From: Candidatus Avelusimicrobium aviculae
GTDB taxonomy: Bacteria > Elusimicrobiota > Elusimicrobia > Elusimicrobiales > Elusimicrobiaceae
DNA: 42,456 bases
Direction: 5' to 3'
Assembly (NCBI GenBank): GCA_944324655.1
Contig: CALUXF010000015.1
Span: 1-42,456 of the forward strand
Shown one piece after another: positions 31,161-38,956 of this stretch (position 1 is the first letter of the stretch; each line of letters opens with the position of its first letter). The notes under the pieces are model-generated. The model saw only the letters and a program-made list of their open reading frames with translations. It ran no database searches and had not been told where the DNA came from. The translations under genes and the position numbers were made by a program.

Positions 31161-32183
31161 TTAGCGGGCAGGTTTTAGCGTATTTATGAGTTGTTGGGTG
31201 TTTTCTAAATCTTTAGGAATCATTTGTAGCCAATATTGCCGCCAGCTGGAAATAAAATCATGCTGTTGCTTGATGATATCCCAGAAGTATTCGCTCCCGT
31301 ACACTTTGGCCCAGTCTTCAGAAAGGTAAAGCGTAATAACGCGGCGGATTTCACGGTCGCTCCAGCCCCAGCCGCGCAGTTGGTCACACTCTAACGAATT
31401 TAAATTTTTTTGCAAAAGCAATAAGTCTTCTGCCGGGTATTCATGTAAAGCAAGTATGCGGTATGCTTCGCTTAGGCGGAAGGGGAAAGCGCCCTTCCCA
31501 TGGGCAAAGGCCAGCATTTTGCGGTACAGGGCTTCAATCTCCGCTTGGCCGTTTGCCATCATGTGTATAGCGTCTTTGTGTTTGGAAATATAAAGCGCTA
31601 TTTCTTTGCTATAGTTGTCTAATTTGGGGGAAGTTTCAAAAAAGAAACTTGTGGCGGTATGGGGGGTGGCCATTTGTGTATATTGAGCCGGTACCGCCGT
31701 TTTTAATAAAACGGGTTTTAATGCGCGCACTTTTTTTAAGGCGTGGTTTAAACGGGCTTCGCTTTGCAGTAAATTTTTTCGTACCTCTAAGGGGGATACG
31801 GGGTTTACTTCACGGGGGCCGAAATAAGAAATGTGTAAGTCCGTTAATAATTCAGACCACATATCCGTGATAGTGGAAATAATGCCTTGCTCGTCATTAT
31901 ACATGCGGAAAGAGGCTATATCCACCAGCTGGGCCAGCTGCGCTTGGTTTGCCTTCAAAATGACTTGGCTAAAAAGGCGGTCCGTTTGTTTGGCTTCTTG
32001 CAAAGCCTGCGTTTTCCACTGGTTGCGCACGGTGGCTTGCAACGCATTTTCAACCTTCCGTTTGGCAGATTTTTCTGCGGCTGTTTTCGCCGCTTTGGTG
32101 ATGTTTGCTTTTTGGGCGAAAACCGGGGTTGTTAATAAACAACCCGCCAAAAATAAAAGATAAACATAGCGAGAATGTATCAT
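31161..32183 (-). CDS. secreted protein of a local paralogous family, copy B (340 aa)
   Basis: Close paralogue of copy C and a distant one of copy A. The signal peptide (1-23) ends Val-Phe-Ala before Gln-Lys-Ala. It also contains Leu-Ala-Gly-Cys at 12-15, which fits a lipobox, so a lipoprotein is an alternative. The body has a basic helical lead, then FRMYNDEQGI, MWSELLTDL, FGPREVNPVSP, LLQSEARLN, HTATSFFFETSPKLD, EIALYIS, FPFRLSEAYRIL, LECDQLRGWGWSDREI and a terminal ISSWRQYWL. The ATG at 32183 has AAGGA nine bases upstream. Function unknown; no catalytic motif is visible. Confidence 0.75.
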   Translation of the reverse strand: MIHSRYVYLLFLAGCLLTTPVFAQKANITKAAKTAAEKSAKRKVENALQATVRNQWKTQALQEAKQTDRLFSQVILKANQAQLAQLVDIASFRMYNDEQGIISTITDMWSELLTDLHISYFGPREVNPVSPLEVRKNLLQSEARLNHALKKVRALKPVLLKTAVPAQYTQMATPHTATSFFFETSPKLDNYSKEIALYISKHKDAIHMMANGQAEIEALYRKMLAFAHGKGAFPFRLSEAYRILALHEYPAEDLLLLQKNLNSLECDQLRGWGWSDREIRRVITLYLSEDWAKVYGSEYFWDIIKQQHDFISSWRQYWLQMIPKDLENTQQLINTLKPAR

Positions 32184-32231
32184 GAATAAGTCCTTAAATA
32201 TTAAATTAAGGTATGGCATTTTTACGTCAGA

Positions 32232-32284
32232 TTTATATTTTATTTTAAAATATTAACTTCCGTTATAAAAGGGCCATAAGACCT
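32232..32284 (-). promoter_or_regulatory. promoter region and shared upstream element of paralogue B
   Basis: -10-like TATAAA (32232-32237) on the minus strand. The element TAAAAGGGCCATAAGACCT (plus-strand reading, 32266-32284) lies 28 bases beyond it. The element also forms part of a small hairpin (CCATAA/TTATGG) that could end transcription from copy C. Confidence 0.4.
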
Positions 32285-32371
32285 ATTATGGGGGCAGGAC
32301 CTGCCAGCAACCTGCCTTTGCCCCTTTATTTGAAAAATCAAAATTCAGCCCCATCCGGCGCGGAAGTAATT

Positions 32372-33391
32372 TCAGCGGGAAGCGTTTAAACCGTTTAGCA
32401 ACTGACGGGTGGCCTCTAAATCTTGGTTACGCTGACTGTTCCAATATGCCCGCCAGTTGGAAATTAAATCATGCTGGAGTTGAACAAAATTTAAAACATA
32501 ATCCGTCTGATACGCCTCGGCCCAGTAATCTGATTGATACAGTTGGATTATTTCACGGATTGCGGCGTCATCCCAGCCCCATTCGCGCAGCTGGTCACAC
32601 CCCGGGGAGTTTAAATCAACGGCTAAAAGAGTTAACTCTTCCATGGAATATTGGGGTAATTCCAATATTCTGTACACTTCTTTGCTAAGAAAAGGAAACG
32701 GCTCTTTTTTATGGGCAAACGCCATCAAACGGCGGTAAACGTATTCCACCTCCGGCTGGCCGGCAGCTATAATGTGCATCAGGTCTTTTTCCCCGCTGAT
32801 GTATAAGGCAATTTCTCTTGCAAAAGGGTCCAGCCTGGGGGAATTCTCAAAAAAGAAACACGTGGCGGTATGCTCTTTGGCCAGGTCTGTACATTGCTGC
32901 TGTGAAACCTTGTTTAATAAAGCGGGTTTTAATTTACGCCATTTTTGCAGAGATTGGTTTAAAAGGGCTTCTTTTTGTAATAAATTTTGACGTGCTTCCG
33001 CTGGAGATATGGGATTTATCTGCCTGGGGCCAAAAAAAGATAAATAATAATCCGACAACAATTCAGACCAAATATTCGTAATAGATGCCAGCAGGCCCTG
33101 TTCTTCATTGTACATATGGAAGAAAGAATCTGTCAGCAGTTTGTGCAGCTGGGCTTGGTTTGATTTTAACATGAGGGGGTTTAAGATTCGCTCTGCTTGG
33201 GAGGCTGCTTTTACGGAGGAGGAGCTCCATGCGTGCCGCAGGGCGGCGTTAGAGGCGGAGGAACCCGATTGCTTGGTAACCTCCAACGCTTTTTTCACGG
33301 TTTTTTTTATGTTGGCTTTTTGGGCCCAGGCGGGCGCGTTAAACGCCCCGCAACATAAAAACATACAAAGATAAACACAAAGAAAACGCAT
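32372..33391 (-). CDS. secreted protein of a local paralogous family, copy C (339 aa)
   Basis: Aligns along its length with copy B: signal peptide 1-23 ending Ala-Trp-Ala before Gln-Lys-Ala, then FHMYNEEQGLL, IWSELLSDY, FGPRQINPISP, NLLQKEALLN, HTATCFFFENSPRLD, EIALYIS, FPFLSKEVYRIL, PGCDQLREWGWDDAAI and ISNWRAYWN. The conserved block with Trp-Gly-Trp-x-Asp-x2-Ile-Arg is the best family signature. GGGAGA lies nine bases before the ATG. The promoter has TATAAT (33428-33433) and two upstream elements. Function unknown. Confidence 0.78.
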   Translation of the reverse strand: MRFLCVYLCMFLCCGAFNAPAWAQKANIKKTVKKALEVTKQSGSSASNAALRHAWSSSSVKAASQAERILNPLMLKSNQAQLHKLLTDSFFHMYNEEQGLLASITNIWSELLSDYYLSFFGPRQINPISPAEARQNLLQKEALLNQSLQKWRKLKPALLNKVSQQQCTDLAKEHTATCFFFENSPRLDPFAREIALYISGEKDLMHIIAAGQPEVEYVYRRLMAFAHKKEPFPFLSKEVYRILELPQYSMEELTLLAVDLNSPGCDQLREWGWDDAAIREIIQLYQSDYWAEAYQTDYVLNFVQLQHDLISNWRAYWNSQRNQDLEATRQLLNGLNASR

Positions 33392-33427
33392 CTAAACATC
33401 TCCCGTATGGCAAATAACCGGCGTATT

Positions 33428-33433
33428 ATTATA
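33428..33433 (-). promoter_or_regulatory. -10 box of paralogue C
   Basis: TATAAT on the minus strand, 36 bases before the ATG. The -35 region is weak (TTAATC at 17-base spacing), which fits a promoter needing an activator. Confidence 0.55.
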
Positions 33434-33458
33434 GTATTCTAAAATACGGTGATTAATA

Positions 33459-33507
33459 TAAAAAGGGTCATTGGTCCTAAAATGCCTGGTAAAAAGGACC
33501 TAGACCT
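33459..33507 (-). promoter_or_regulatory. two shared upstream elements of paralogue C, 31 bases apart
   Basis: Plus-strand readings TAAAAAGGGTCATTGGTCCT (33459-33478) and TAAAAAGGACCTAGACCT (33490-33507). Their starts are 31 bases apart, about three helical turns. The first begins 26 bases beyond the -10 box. Both have an imperfect AGG...CCT dyad. Confidence 0.45.
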
Positions 33508-33530
33508 ATTTTAAAATAAACATTTTTATA

Positions 33531-33536
33531 TATAAT
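33531..33536 (+). promoter_or_regulatory. -10 box of hydF (leaderless type)
   Basis: TATAAT, seven bases before the ATG at 33544, with no ribosome site. Confidence 0.55.
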
Positions 33537-33543
33537 TTTAAAT

Positions 33544-34722
33544 ATGGTAAAAGTAAACAGACCTCATATAGGTATTTTTGGAAAAATGAACGTGGGCAAA
33601 AGCTCATTGATTAACGCGCTGACGGGCCAGCAGGTATCCGTGGTGGCTGAACACCCCGGCACCACCACCGACCCGGTAAAAAAAGTAATTGAAATTTTAG
33701 GAATAGGCCCCGTAACCATTGTGGATACCGCCGGATTGGATGACCACTCCGCCCTGGGTTCCCAGCGCGTACAAAGAACCAATGAGGCCTTATCCCAGGT
33801 GGATTTGGCCGTTTTGGTTTTTGCGGAAAAATTTGATGAGTATGACCAAACCCTCATGGAAACTTGCGTGGCGCAAAAAATACCTTTCTTTTTTGTACAC
33901 AACAAAAGCGATTTGCAGCCTTTAAATGTGGAAATAAAAGGGGCCGATATTGTGGATTTTTCCTGTAAAGAGCCCAATTTATCCCGTTTATTGCAAGCCA
34001 TTAAAACCCATTTGCCCAAAAGCGCTTATTCAACGGATGTGCTTCTGGACGATATTGTAGCCCCCGGCCAACAGGTGGTATTGGTGATGCCGGTGGATTC
34101 TTCCGCCCCGGAAGGAAGGCTGATTCTGCCCCAGGTGCAGACAATACGCAATTTGCTGGACATCGGCGCGGTGGCCGTGTGTCTAAAAGACAGCGAGCTC
34201 CGCTCCTGGCTGCAAACCCATACCCCGCATCTGGTGGTTACGGATTCCCAGGCTTTCGCTTATGTCAGTTCCATTGTGCCCAAAGAAATTGCCCTTACCA
34301 GCTTTAGTATTTTGTTTTCACGCATGAAGGGGAATTTTGAGGCTTTCTTAAAGGGAACCCGAACTATTGACAATTTAAATGATGGCGATAGAATATTAAT
34401 AATGGAATCCTGCTCCCACAGCGTAAACACCTGTGATGATATCGGCAGGACTAAAATCCCCGCGTTAATGCGCAAATACACGGGCAAGCGGTTAGAGTTT
34501 GACGTACTGGTAAATTTAGACCCTATCCCGCAGGACGCGGCCAAGTATAAGCTGGCTATACAATGCGGCGGGTGCATGGTAACGCGCAACCAAATTTTAC
34601 GCCGCTTGGACGTTTTGCAAAAGGCCGGCGTTGCGCTGACTAACTATGGAATGGCTTTAGCTTATTGTAACGGCATTTTTGACAGAGTAACGGCGGTTTT
34701 CCGCAGCCGTAAGCCGTTTTAA
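33544..34722 (+). CDS. hydF: [FeFe]-hydrogenase H-cluster maturation GTPase
   Basis: HydF is the scaffold that carries the 2Fe precursor and delivers it to the hydrogenase. 392 aa. The GTPase domain has the P-loop GKMNVGKSS at 13-21, HPGTTTDP (switch I), DTAGLDD at about 60 and NKSD at about 120. The C-terminal cluster domain has the metal ligands Cys290 and His292 (ESCSHS) and Cys341-x2-Cys344 (QCGGCM). No ribosome site is seen, and TATAAT ends seven bases upstream. hydG lies 0.7 kb downstream in the opposite direction, with a pilin gene between. HydE and the hydrogenase are not in the window. Confidence 0.95.
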   Translation: MVKVNRPHIGIFGKMNVGKSSLINALTGQQVSVVAEHPGTTTDPVKKVIEILGIGPVTIVDTAGLDDHSALGSQRVQRTNEALSQVDLAVLVFAEKFDEYDQTLMETCVAQKIPFFFVHNKSDLQPLNVEIKGADIVDFSCKEPNLSRLLQAIKTHLPKSAYSTDVLLDDIVAPGQQVVLVMPVDSSAPEGRLILPQVQTIRNLLDIGAVAVCLKDSELRSWLQTHTPHLVVTDSQAFAYVSSIVPKEIALTSFSILFSRMKGNFEAFLKGTRTIDNLNDGDRILIMESCSHSVNTCDDIGRTKIPALMRKYTGKRLEFDVLVNLDPIPQDAAKYKLAIQCGGCMVTRNQILRRLDVLQKAGVALTNYGMALAYCNGIFDRVTAVFRSRKPF

Positions 34723-34731
34723 CGGTATTTT

Positions 34732-34740
34732 TGATATACT
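34732..34740 (+). promoter_or_regulatory. extended -10 of the pilin gene
   Basis: TGA-TATACT (-10 at 34735-34740), 38 bases before the pilin ATG, just after the hydF stop. The leader holds a small GGGAAATCCC hairpin and the ribosome site AAAGGAGAG. Confidence 0.5.
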
Positions 34741-34778
34741 TTAAATACAAGAGGGAAATCCCTTTTAAAGGAGAGATT

Positions 34779-35222
34779 ATGAAAAAAGGTTTTACGTTGA
34801 TTGAACTAATGGTAGTGGTGTTGATTATCGGCGTGTTGGCGTCGGTAGCGCTGCCCCAGTATGAGCGTTCCGTTAAGAAATCCCGCACGGCGGAAGTGCT
34901 CATGCTGCTTAAATCTATTTCTGATTCCCAACAAGTGTATTTGACCACTTTTAAAAAATGCGCTGACAATTTAAGCAAGTTGGATATCCGCATTCCGACA
35001 GAAAACATGGCCGCCGATAACGGGGACGGCCGCTGGCATTATTCTTTGCCTACCCAAAATGGGAAAAACTGCTCCGCCATTGCAACCAATTCCAAATATT
35101 TTCCGGGGCTTACCGTGTCTATTACGGCTAATTTTGACCCGTATAAAGTATGTTGGAACTGCTCCGGCACGGAATGTGCGGATTTTTTGACTATGACGGG
35201 TTTGCAAGATAAAGCTTGCTAA
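34779..35222 (+). CDS. type IV pilin-like protein, 147 aa
   Basis: A short leader MKKG is cut before Phe5 by prepilin peptidase. The mature protein starts FTLIELMVVVLIIGVLASVA with Glu at mature position 5, the canonical class III signal and assembly helix, followed by PQYERSVKKSRTAEV. The globular part has six cysteines, three of them in VCWNCSGTEC near the C-terminus, and would form a disulfide-stabilised head. It may be a pilus subunit, a minor pilin or a type II secretion pseudopilin. The ATG at 34779 has AAAGGAGAG upstream. Single gene with its own terminator; Elusimicrobiota carry many such stand-alone pilins. Confidence 0.93.
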   Translation: MKKGFTLIELMVVVLIIGVLASVALPQYERSVKKSRTAEVLMLLKSISDSQQVYLTTFKKCADNLSKLDIRIPTENMAADNGDGRWHYSLPTQNGKNCSAIATNSKYFPGLTVSITANFDPYKVCWNCSGTECADFLTMTGLQDKAC

Positions 35223-35242
35223 CCGTGGTTCTTTGTAACGTG

Positions 35243-35276
35243 TTCCGGCTCCGCCTAGGCGGGGCCGGAATTTTTT
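35243..35276 (+). terminator. terminator of the pilin gene
   Basis: A 13-bp stem TTCCGGCTCCGCC / GGCGGGGCCGGAA (one T-G pair), a two-base nominal loop, then TTTTTT. Confidence 0.92.
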
Positions 35277-35296
35277 ATAAATGCTTTTGGTATAAA

Positions 35297-35316
35297 TCCC
35301 GGGGGTAACCCCGGGA
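35297..35316. other. GC-rich hairpin with GTAA tetraloop
   Basis: TCCCGGGG / CCCCGGGA with loop GTAA, in the gap between the pilin and hydG terminators. A similar hairpin is at 42411-42430. Confidence 0.6.
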
Positions 35317-35354
35317 AGTTTTATATTGTTGCAACGCGTTTTTATGGGAAAGAT

Positions 35355-35381
35355 AAAAACGCCCCGTCTGTTAAACGGGGC
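35355..35381 (-). terminator. terminator of hydG
   Basis: Stem GCCCCGT / ACGGGGC, followed on the minus strand by GTTTTTATC, 12 bases past the hydG stop. Confidence 0.85.
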
Positions 35382-35393
35382 ATTTGGGGCGGG

Positions 35394-36776
35394 TTAGAAG
35401 TATAAATCCCGTTTTCCTTCTTTTATTTTTTGCAGGTTTTCCTCTATCATCTTGCGGATAGGCGTTCCTTCCGGGAAGTTTTCCTGCGTAGTGCTGGCAA
35501 TCAGCGCCAAGCCCTTTTGTTTGAGCCCTTCCGGGGCGAAGTCATATAAATATTCCGCAAACGTAAACATGGCGTTGGGCAGGCAGTGGGTTTTTATCAG
35601 CCCCGGTTTAGCCATGTCCATAAAGTCTTTGCCTACGCGGCCCAAACGGTAACACCCCGTGCAGAAAGAAGGCATGTGTTTGGCGTCCACAATGGCTTCT
35701 ATTACCTGGTCCGTGGTGCGCCCGTCAGTAAGGGTAAATTGGCTTCCGTTTTCTTTGTCATATGAATAACCGCCCGGGTTGACGCGTGAAGCCGCCGATA
35801 TTTGCGATACGCCCAGCTCCAAGCATTCATTGCGGGTTTGGGGGGATTCGCGCGTGCTTAAAATAATGCCGGTATACGGCACCGCCAAACGCAGCACCGC
35901 TACGCATTTTTTAAATTCTTCGTCTGTCATCGGGTCATTGGGGTGCTGGCTGAAATCAGACCCTTCCGCCGGTTCTATGCGCGGTATGGATATAGTGTGC
36001 GGCCCTACGCCGTAGGTCTTGTCCAAGTAATTGGAATGTTCCAGCGTGGCTAAGATTTCGTATTTATGGTCGTATAATCCAAGCAGCGGGCCGATGCCTA
36101 CATCGTTAATACCGGCTTTTAGGGCGCGGTCCATGGCGTCCAGGCGGAATTGGTAGTCTTTTTTGGCTCCGGCCAGGTGCAGCTTTTGGTAAGTTTCTTT
36201 ATGATACGTTTCCTGAAACAGCTGGTAGGTGCCGATATGGCATTTTTTAAGTTCTTCAAATTCCGGCTCGGTCAACGGCGCGATGTTTACGTTTACGCGG
36301 CGGATGTTTTGCCCGTTCCAGCGGGTTTCATAAATGGCTTTTATGCTGTCATACACGTATTGCAGCCCGCCGCCGGGGTAGGCTTCGCCCGCTACCATCA
36401 GAATGCGCTTATGCCCTTGTTGCAATAGGGCGGTTACTTCTTGGTGGATTTCGTCCATCGTGCTGGCGTGGCGTTTAAGCGTGGTGTTGGAACGGCGGAA
36501 CGCGCAGTACACGCATTCATTGGTGCAGATATTGGATATATATAAAGGGGCAAATAATACAATGCGGTTGCCGTAAATGGCTTCTTTTACGTATTTGGCC
36601 GCTTCAAAAACTTTATTAAGAAGGGCCGGGTCCGTTACGTTTAAAAGCACGGCGGCTTCTTCCAAGGATATGCCTTTTAATTCTTTGGCTTTGTTTAAAA
36701 TTCCCGTCACCTCGGAATCTGTGTGCGATTTGGCGCGTTCCAAGGTTCGTTGCAGTTTTTCATCATCAATAATCAT
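35394..36776 (-). CDS. hydG: [FeFe]-hydrogenase maturase HydG (radical SAM tyrosine lyase)
   Basis: HydG cleaves tyrosine to give the CO and CN- ligands of the H-cluster. 460 aa. The radical SAM motif C-x3-C-x2-C is at Cys84, 88 and 91 (CTNECVYC). The C-terminal auxiliary-cluster motif is exactly C-x2-C-x22-C (FCTGCYR ... HCLPNA), which separates HydG from the related ThiH. The GEAYPGG region and IPRIEPAEGS are also present. TATCAT (36783-36788) ends six bases before the ATG and there is no ribosome site, so a leaderless transcript is likely. Confidence 0.95.
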   Translation of the reverse strand: MIIDDEKLQRTLERAKSHTDSEVTGILNKAKELKGISLEEAAVLLNVTDPALLNKVFEAAKYVKEAIYGNRIVLFAPLYISNICTNECVYCAFRRSNTTLKRHASTMDEIHQEVTALLQQGHKRILMVAGEAYPGGGLQYVYDSIKAIYETRWNGQNIRRVNVNIAPLTEPEFEELKKCHIGTYQLFQETYHKETYQKLHLAGAKKDYQFRLDAMDRALKAGINDVGIGPLLGLYDHKYEILATLEHSNYLDKTYGVGPHTISIPRIEPAEGSDFSQHPNDPMTDEEFKKCVAVLRLAVPYTGIILSTRESPQTRNECLELGVSQISAASRVNPGGYSYDKENGSQFTLTDGRTTDQVIEAIVDAKHMPSFCTGCYRLGRVGKDFMDMAKPGLIKTHCLPNAMFTFAEYLYDFAPEGLKQKGLALIASTTQENFPEGTPIRKMIEENLQKIKEGKRDLYF

Positions 36777-36782
36777 ATATTT

Positions 36783-36791
36783 ATGATACCA
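36783..36791 (-). promoter_or_regulatory. extended -10 of hydG (leaderless type)
   Basis: TGG-TATCAT on the minus strand, six bases before the hydG ATG. The same layout precedes the Cys-rich gene at 246. Confidence 0.55.
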
Positions 36792-36889
36792 CTTTTGAAC
36801 CGGCCGGGCACGTTTCCCAAGCGCAACCCGACAGCGCCGGGCAACAGGGTGTTTTATTCAAAGCCGGCGGTGCGCCGGACGGTTGATTT

Positions 36890-36898
36890 TGGTATCAT
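36890..36898 (+). promoter_or_regulatory. extended -10 of the LTA-synthase-like operon
   Basis: TGG-TATCAT (-10 at 36893-36898), 28 bases before the ATG at 36927. Ribosome site TTGGAGGAATT. Confidence 0.5.
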
Positions 36899-36926
36899 AT
36901 AAGTAATTATTACTTTTGGAGGAATT

Positions 36927-38948
36927 ATGAAAAAATTGGCCGTACCGCGCTGGATAAAAGCTTACGCTTCTTTTATTCTGGCCAACTGGTTGCTGTTTAC
37001 CGCATTTCGCGGGATTTTTTTGTTTGTATTCCGCTCCGCCCTGGTGCCGGAAGCGTATCATGAATTATGGAAAACTTTTTATTTGGGAGCCAAGTTTGAC
37101 GCCCGTTTTGCCTGCGCGTTGGCTATTCCCTTGGGTCTGTATTTAACCGTTTGCGCGTTTTGGAAGGGAGCCCGCTGGATAAAAAAAGGAGTGGGCGTTT
37201 TTTATGGCCTGCTGGAAAGCGCGGTGCTGTTGGTGTATTTTGCCGATTTTGCGCACTACGCCTATATTTCCATGCGTATTAATTCCTCTATTTTTAAATA
37301 TGCGGAAAACCCGCTTATTTCTTTACAAATGGCGTGGGAAACGTATCCCGTGCTATGGGGCGTTTTGGGCGTGTTGGTATGGGCGGCCCTAGTTTATTGG
37401 TTTGTGGTAAAACTGTGCAAATACGCGTTTTCTCGTGACGATAAATACCGCTGGAAAGGCAAGCTGGGCTGGTTTTTTGCCGGCTTGTTGGTTACGGGGG
37501 GGCTTATGTTTGGGCAAATCAGCCAGTATCCGCTTCGCTGGAGCAACGCCTATCACTCCACCAACAATTTTATTTGCAATTTAACGCTTAACCCGGGGTT
37601 GAATTTGTTTGATACGGCCCGTTTTGCCAAAAATGTTTCTTTTGATGAAGAGAAAACGGCTGAGTATTATGATGAAGTCTCCCGCTTTTTAGGCGTGCAA
37701 AACCCGGATAAAGAGAACCTAAACTTTACCCGTACGTTTGAAGGCAAACCCCAAGAAGACCAGAAAGACTATAATGTGGTGGTGATTTTTATGGAGTCTT
37801 TGGCTTGGAATAAAACTTCCATGACCAACCCGGATATTGACCCCACCCCGTTTGTAAAGGAACTGGCGGATAAAGGCATTTTGTTTAACCATTTCTTTAC
37901 ACCCACTTCCGCCACGGCGCGCGCCGTGTTTGCCACGGTAACCGGGATACCGGACGTCACCTCTTACAAAACCAGTTCCCGCAACCCGCTGATTGTGGAC
38001 CAGCATGTAGTGATTAACTCTTTAAAAGATTATGAAAAATATTATTTTATAGGGGGAAGCTCCAGCTGGGGTAACATACGCGGCATTTTGGAACACAATA
38101 TTTCCAATTTGCATATGTATGAAGAAGGCAAATTTGAAAACGAACACCGCAACGACGTGTGGGGCATTTCTGATTTGGATTTGTTCCGTGAAGCCAACCG
38201 CATTTTGGAACAGGAGCAAAAAGAAACCAAAAAACCGTTTTTCGCCATTATTCAAACGGCCGGGTATCACCGCCCGTATACCATACCGGAGGATAACGCT
38301 GGTTTTGAATCCCAAAACATTGGCGCGGACAAAGCCCACAAACGCAGCTTTGTAAGCGTAGAGGAGTATAATTCCCTGCGTTTTTCTGACCATGCTTTAA
38401 AAGAATTCTTTAAACTGGCTGAAAAATCCGATTATTGGGACAATACCCTGTTTGTGATTTTTGGGGACCATGGTCTTTCGGCTCCCCAATCTGAAAATAT
38501 GCCGCGCGGATATGTGGACCATAACCTGATTAACCACCAGGTACCGCTTATTTTGGCGGGGCCGGTGGTAAAAGAGCCCCGCGTAATTGAAAAAACAGCC
38601 AGCCAGGTGGATATCTTCCCCATTGTAATGGGTATGTTGGGCCGGCCGTATTTTACACGCGCCATTGGGCGCGACGTGTTAAGTAATGCCGCGCTGGAGA
38701 GCGGAGCCCTCATTTATGGCTGGGCCAACGAGCCCCACCCCATCGGTTTTGTTCAGGGGGAATATTTCTATAATAATAAAGGCGGTATGGAAGGCCTTTA
38801 TAAGTACGGGGCGGAAAATTACAATGAGGATCTTTCTAAGAAAGAACCCCAACGTTTTGAGCATATGAAAAAGCTGGCCTTGGGATTATTTGAAACATCC
38901 CAGTACTTAGAATATAATAATAAGAAAAAAAACGAAACGGATAACTAG
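36927..38948 (+). CDS. LTA-synthase-family sulfatase-fold membrane enzyme, 673 aa
   Basis: Five membrane helices fill the N-terminal third (about 12-205), followed by an external alkaline-phosphatase/sulfatase-like domain: VVVIFMESLAWNKTS (metal-binding Glu, about 285), a TPTSATARAV segment with the likely catalytic Thr (about 325), and FGDHGLS near 512. Enzymes of this family move phosphoglycerol from phosphatidylglycerol to polymers or glycans (LtaS, OpgB). In a diderm, modification of a periplasmic glucan or surface glycan is more likely than lipoteichoic acid. It leads an operon with lemA and an M48 peptidase. It has a strong GGAGG site. Confidence 0.92.
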   Translation: MKKLAVPRWIKAYASFILANWLLFTAFRGIFLFVFRSALVPEAYHELWKTFYLGAKFDARFACALAIPLGLYLTVCAFWKGARWIKKGVGVFYGLLESAVLLVYFADFAHYAYISMRINSSIFKYAENPLISLQMAWETYPVLWGVLGVLVWAALVYWFVVKLCKYAFSRDDKYRWKGKLGWFFAGLLVTGGLMFGQISQYPLRWSNAYHSTNNFICNLTLNPGLNLFDTARFAKNVSFDEEKTAEYYDEVSRFLGVQNPDKENLNFTRTFEGKPQEDQKDYNVVVIFMESLAWNKTSMTNPDIDPTPFVKELADKGILFNHFFTPTSATARAVFATVTGIPDVTSYKTSSRNPLIVDQHVVINSLKDYEKYYFIGGSSSWGNIRGILEHNISNLHMYEEGKFENEHRNDVWGISDLDLFREANRILEQEQKETKKPFFAIIQTAGYHRPYTIPEDNAGFESQNIGADKAHKRSFVSVEEYNSLRFSDHALKEFFKLAEKSDYWDNTLFVIFGDHGLSAPQSENMPRGYVDHNLINHQVPLILAGPVVKEPRVIEKTASQVDIFPIVMGMLGRPYFTRAIGRDVLSNAALESGALIYGWANEPHPIGFVQGEYFYNNKGGMEGLYKYGAENYNEDLSKKEPQRFEHMKKLALGLFETSQYLEYNNKKKNETDN

Positions 38949-38956
38949 GAGGGAGA

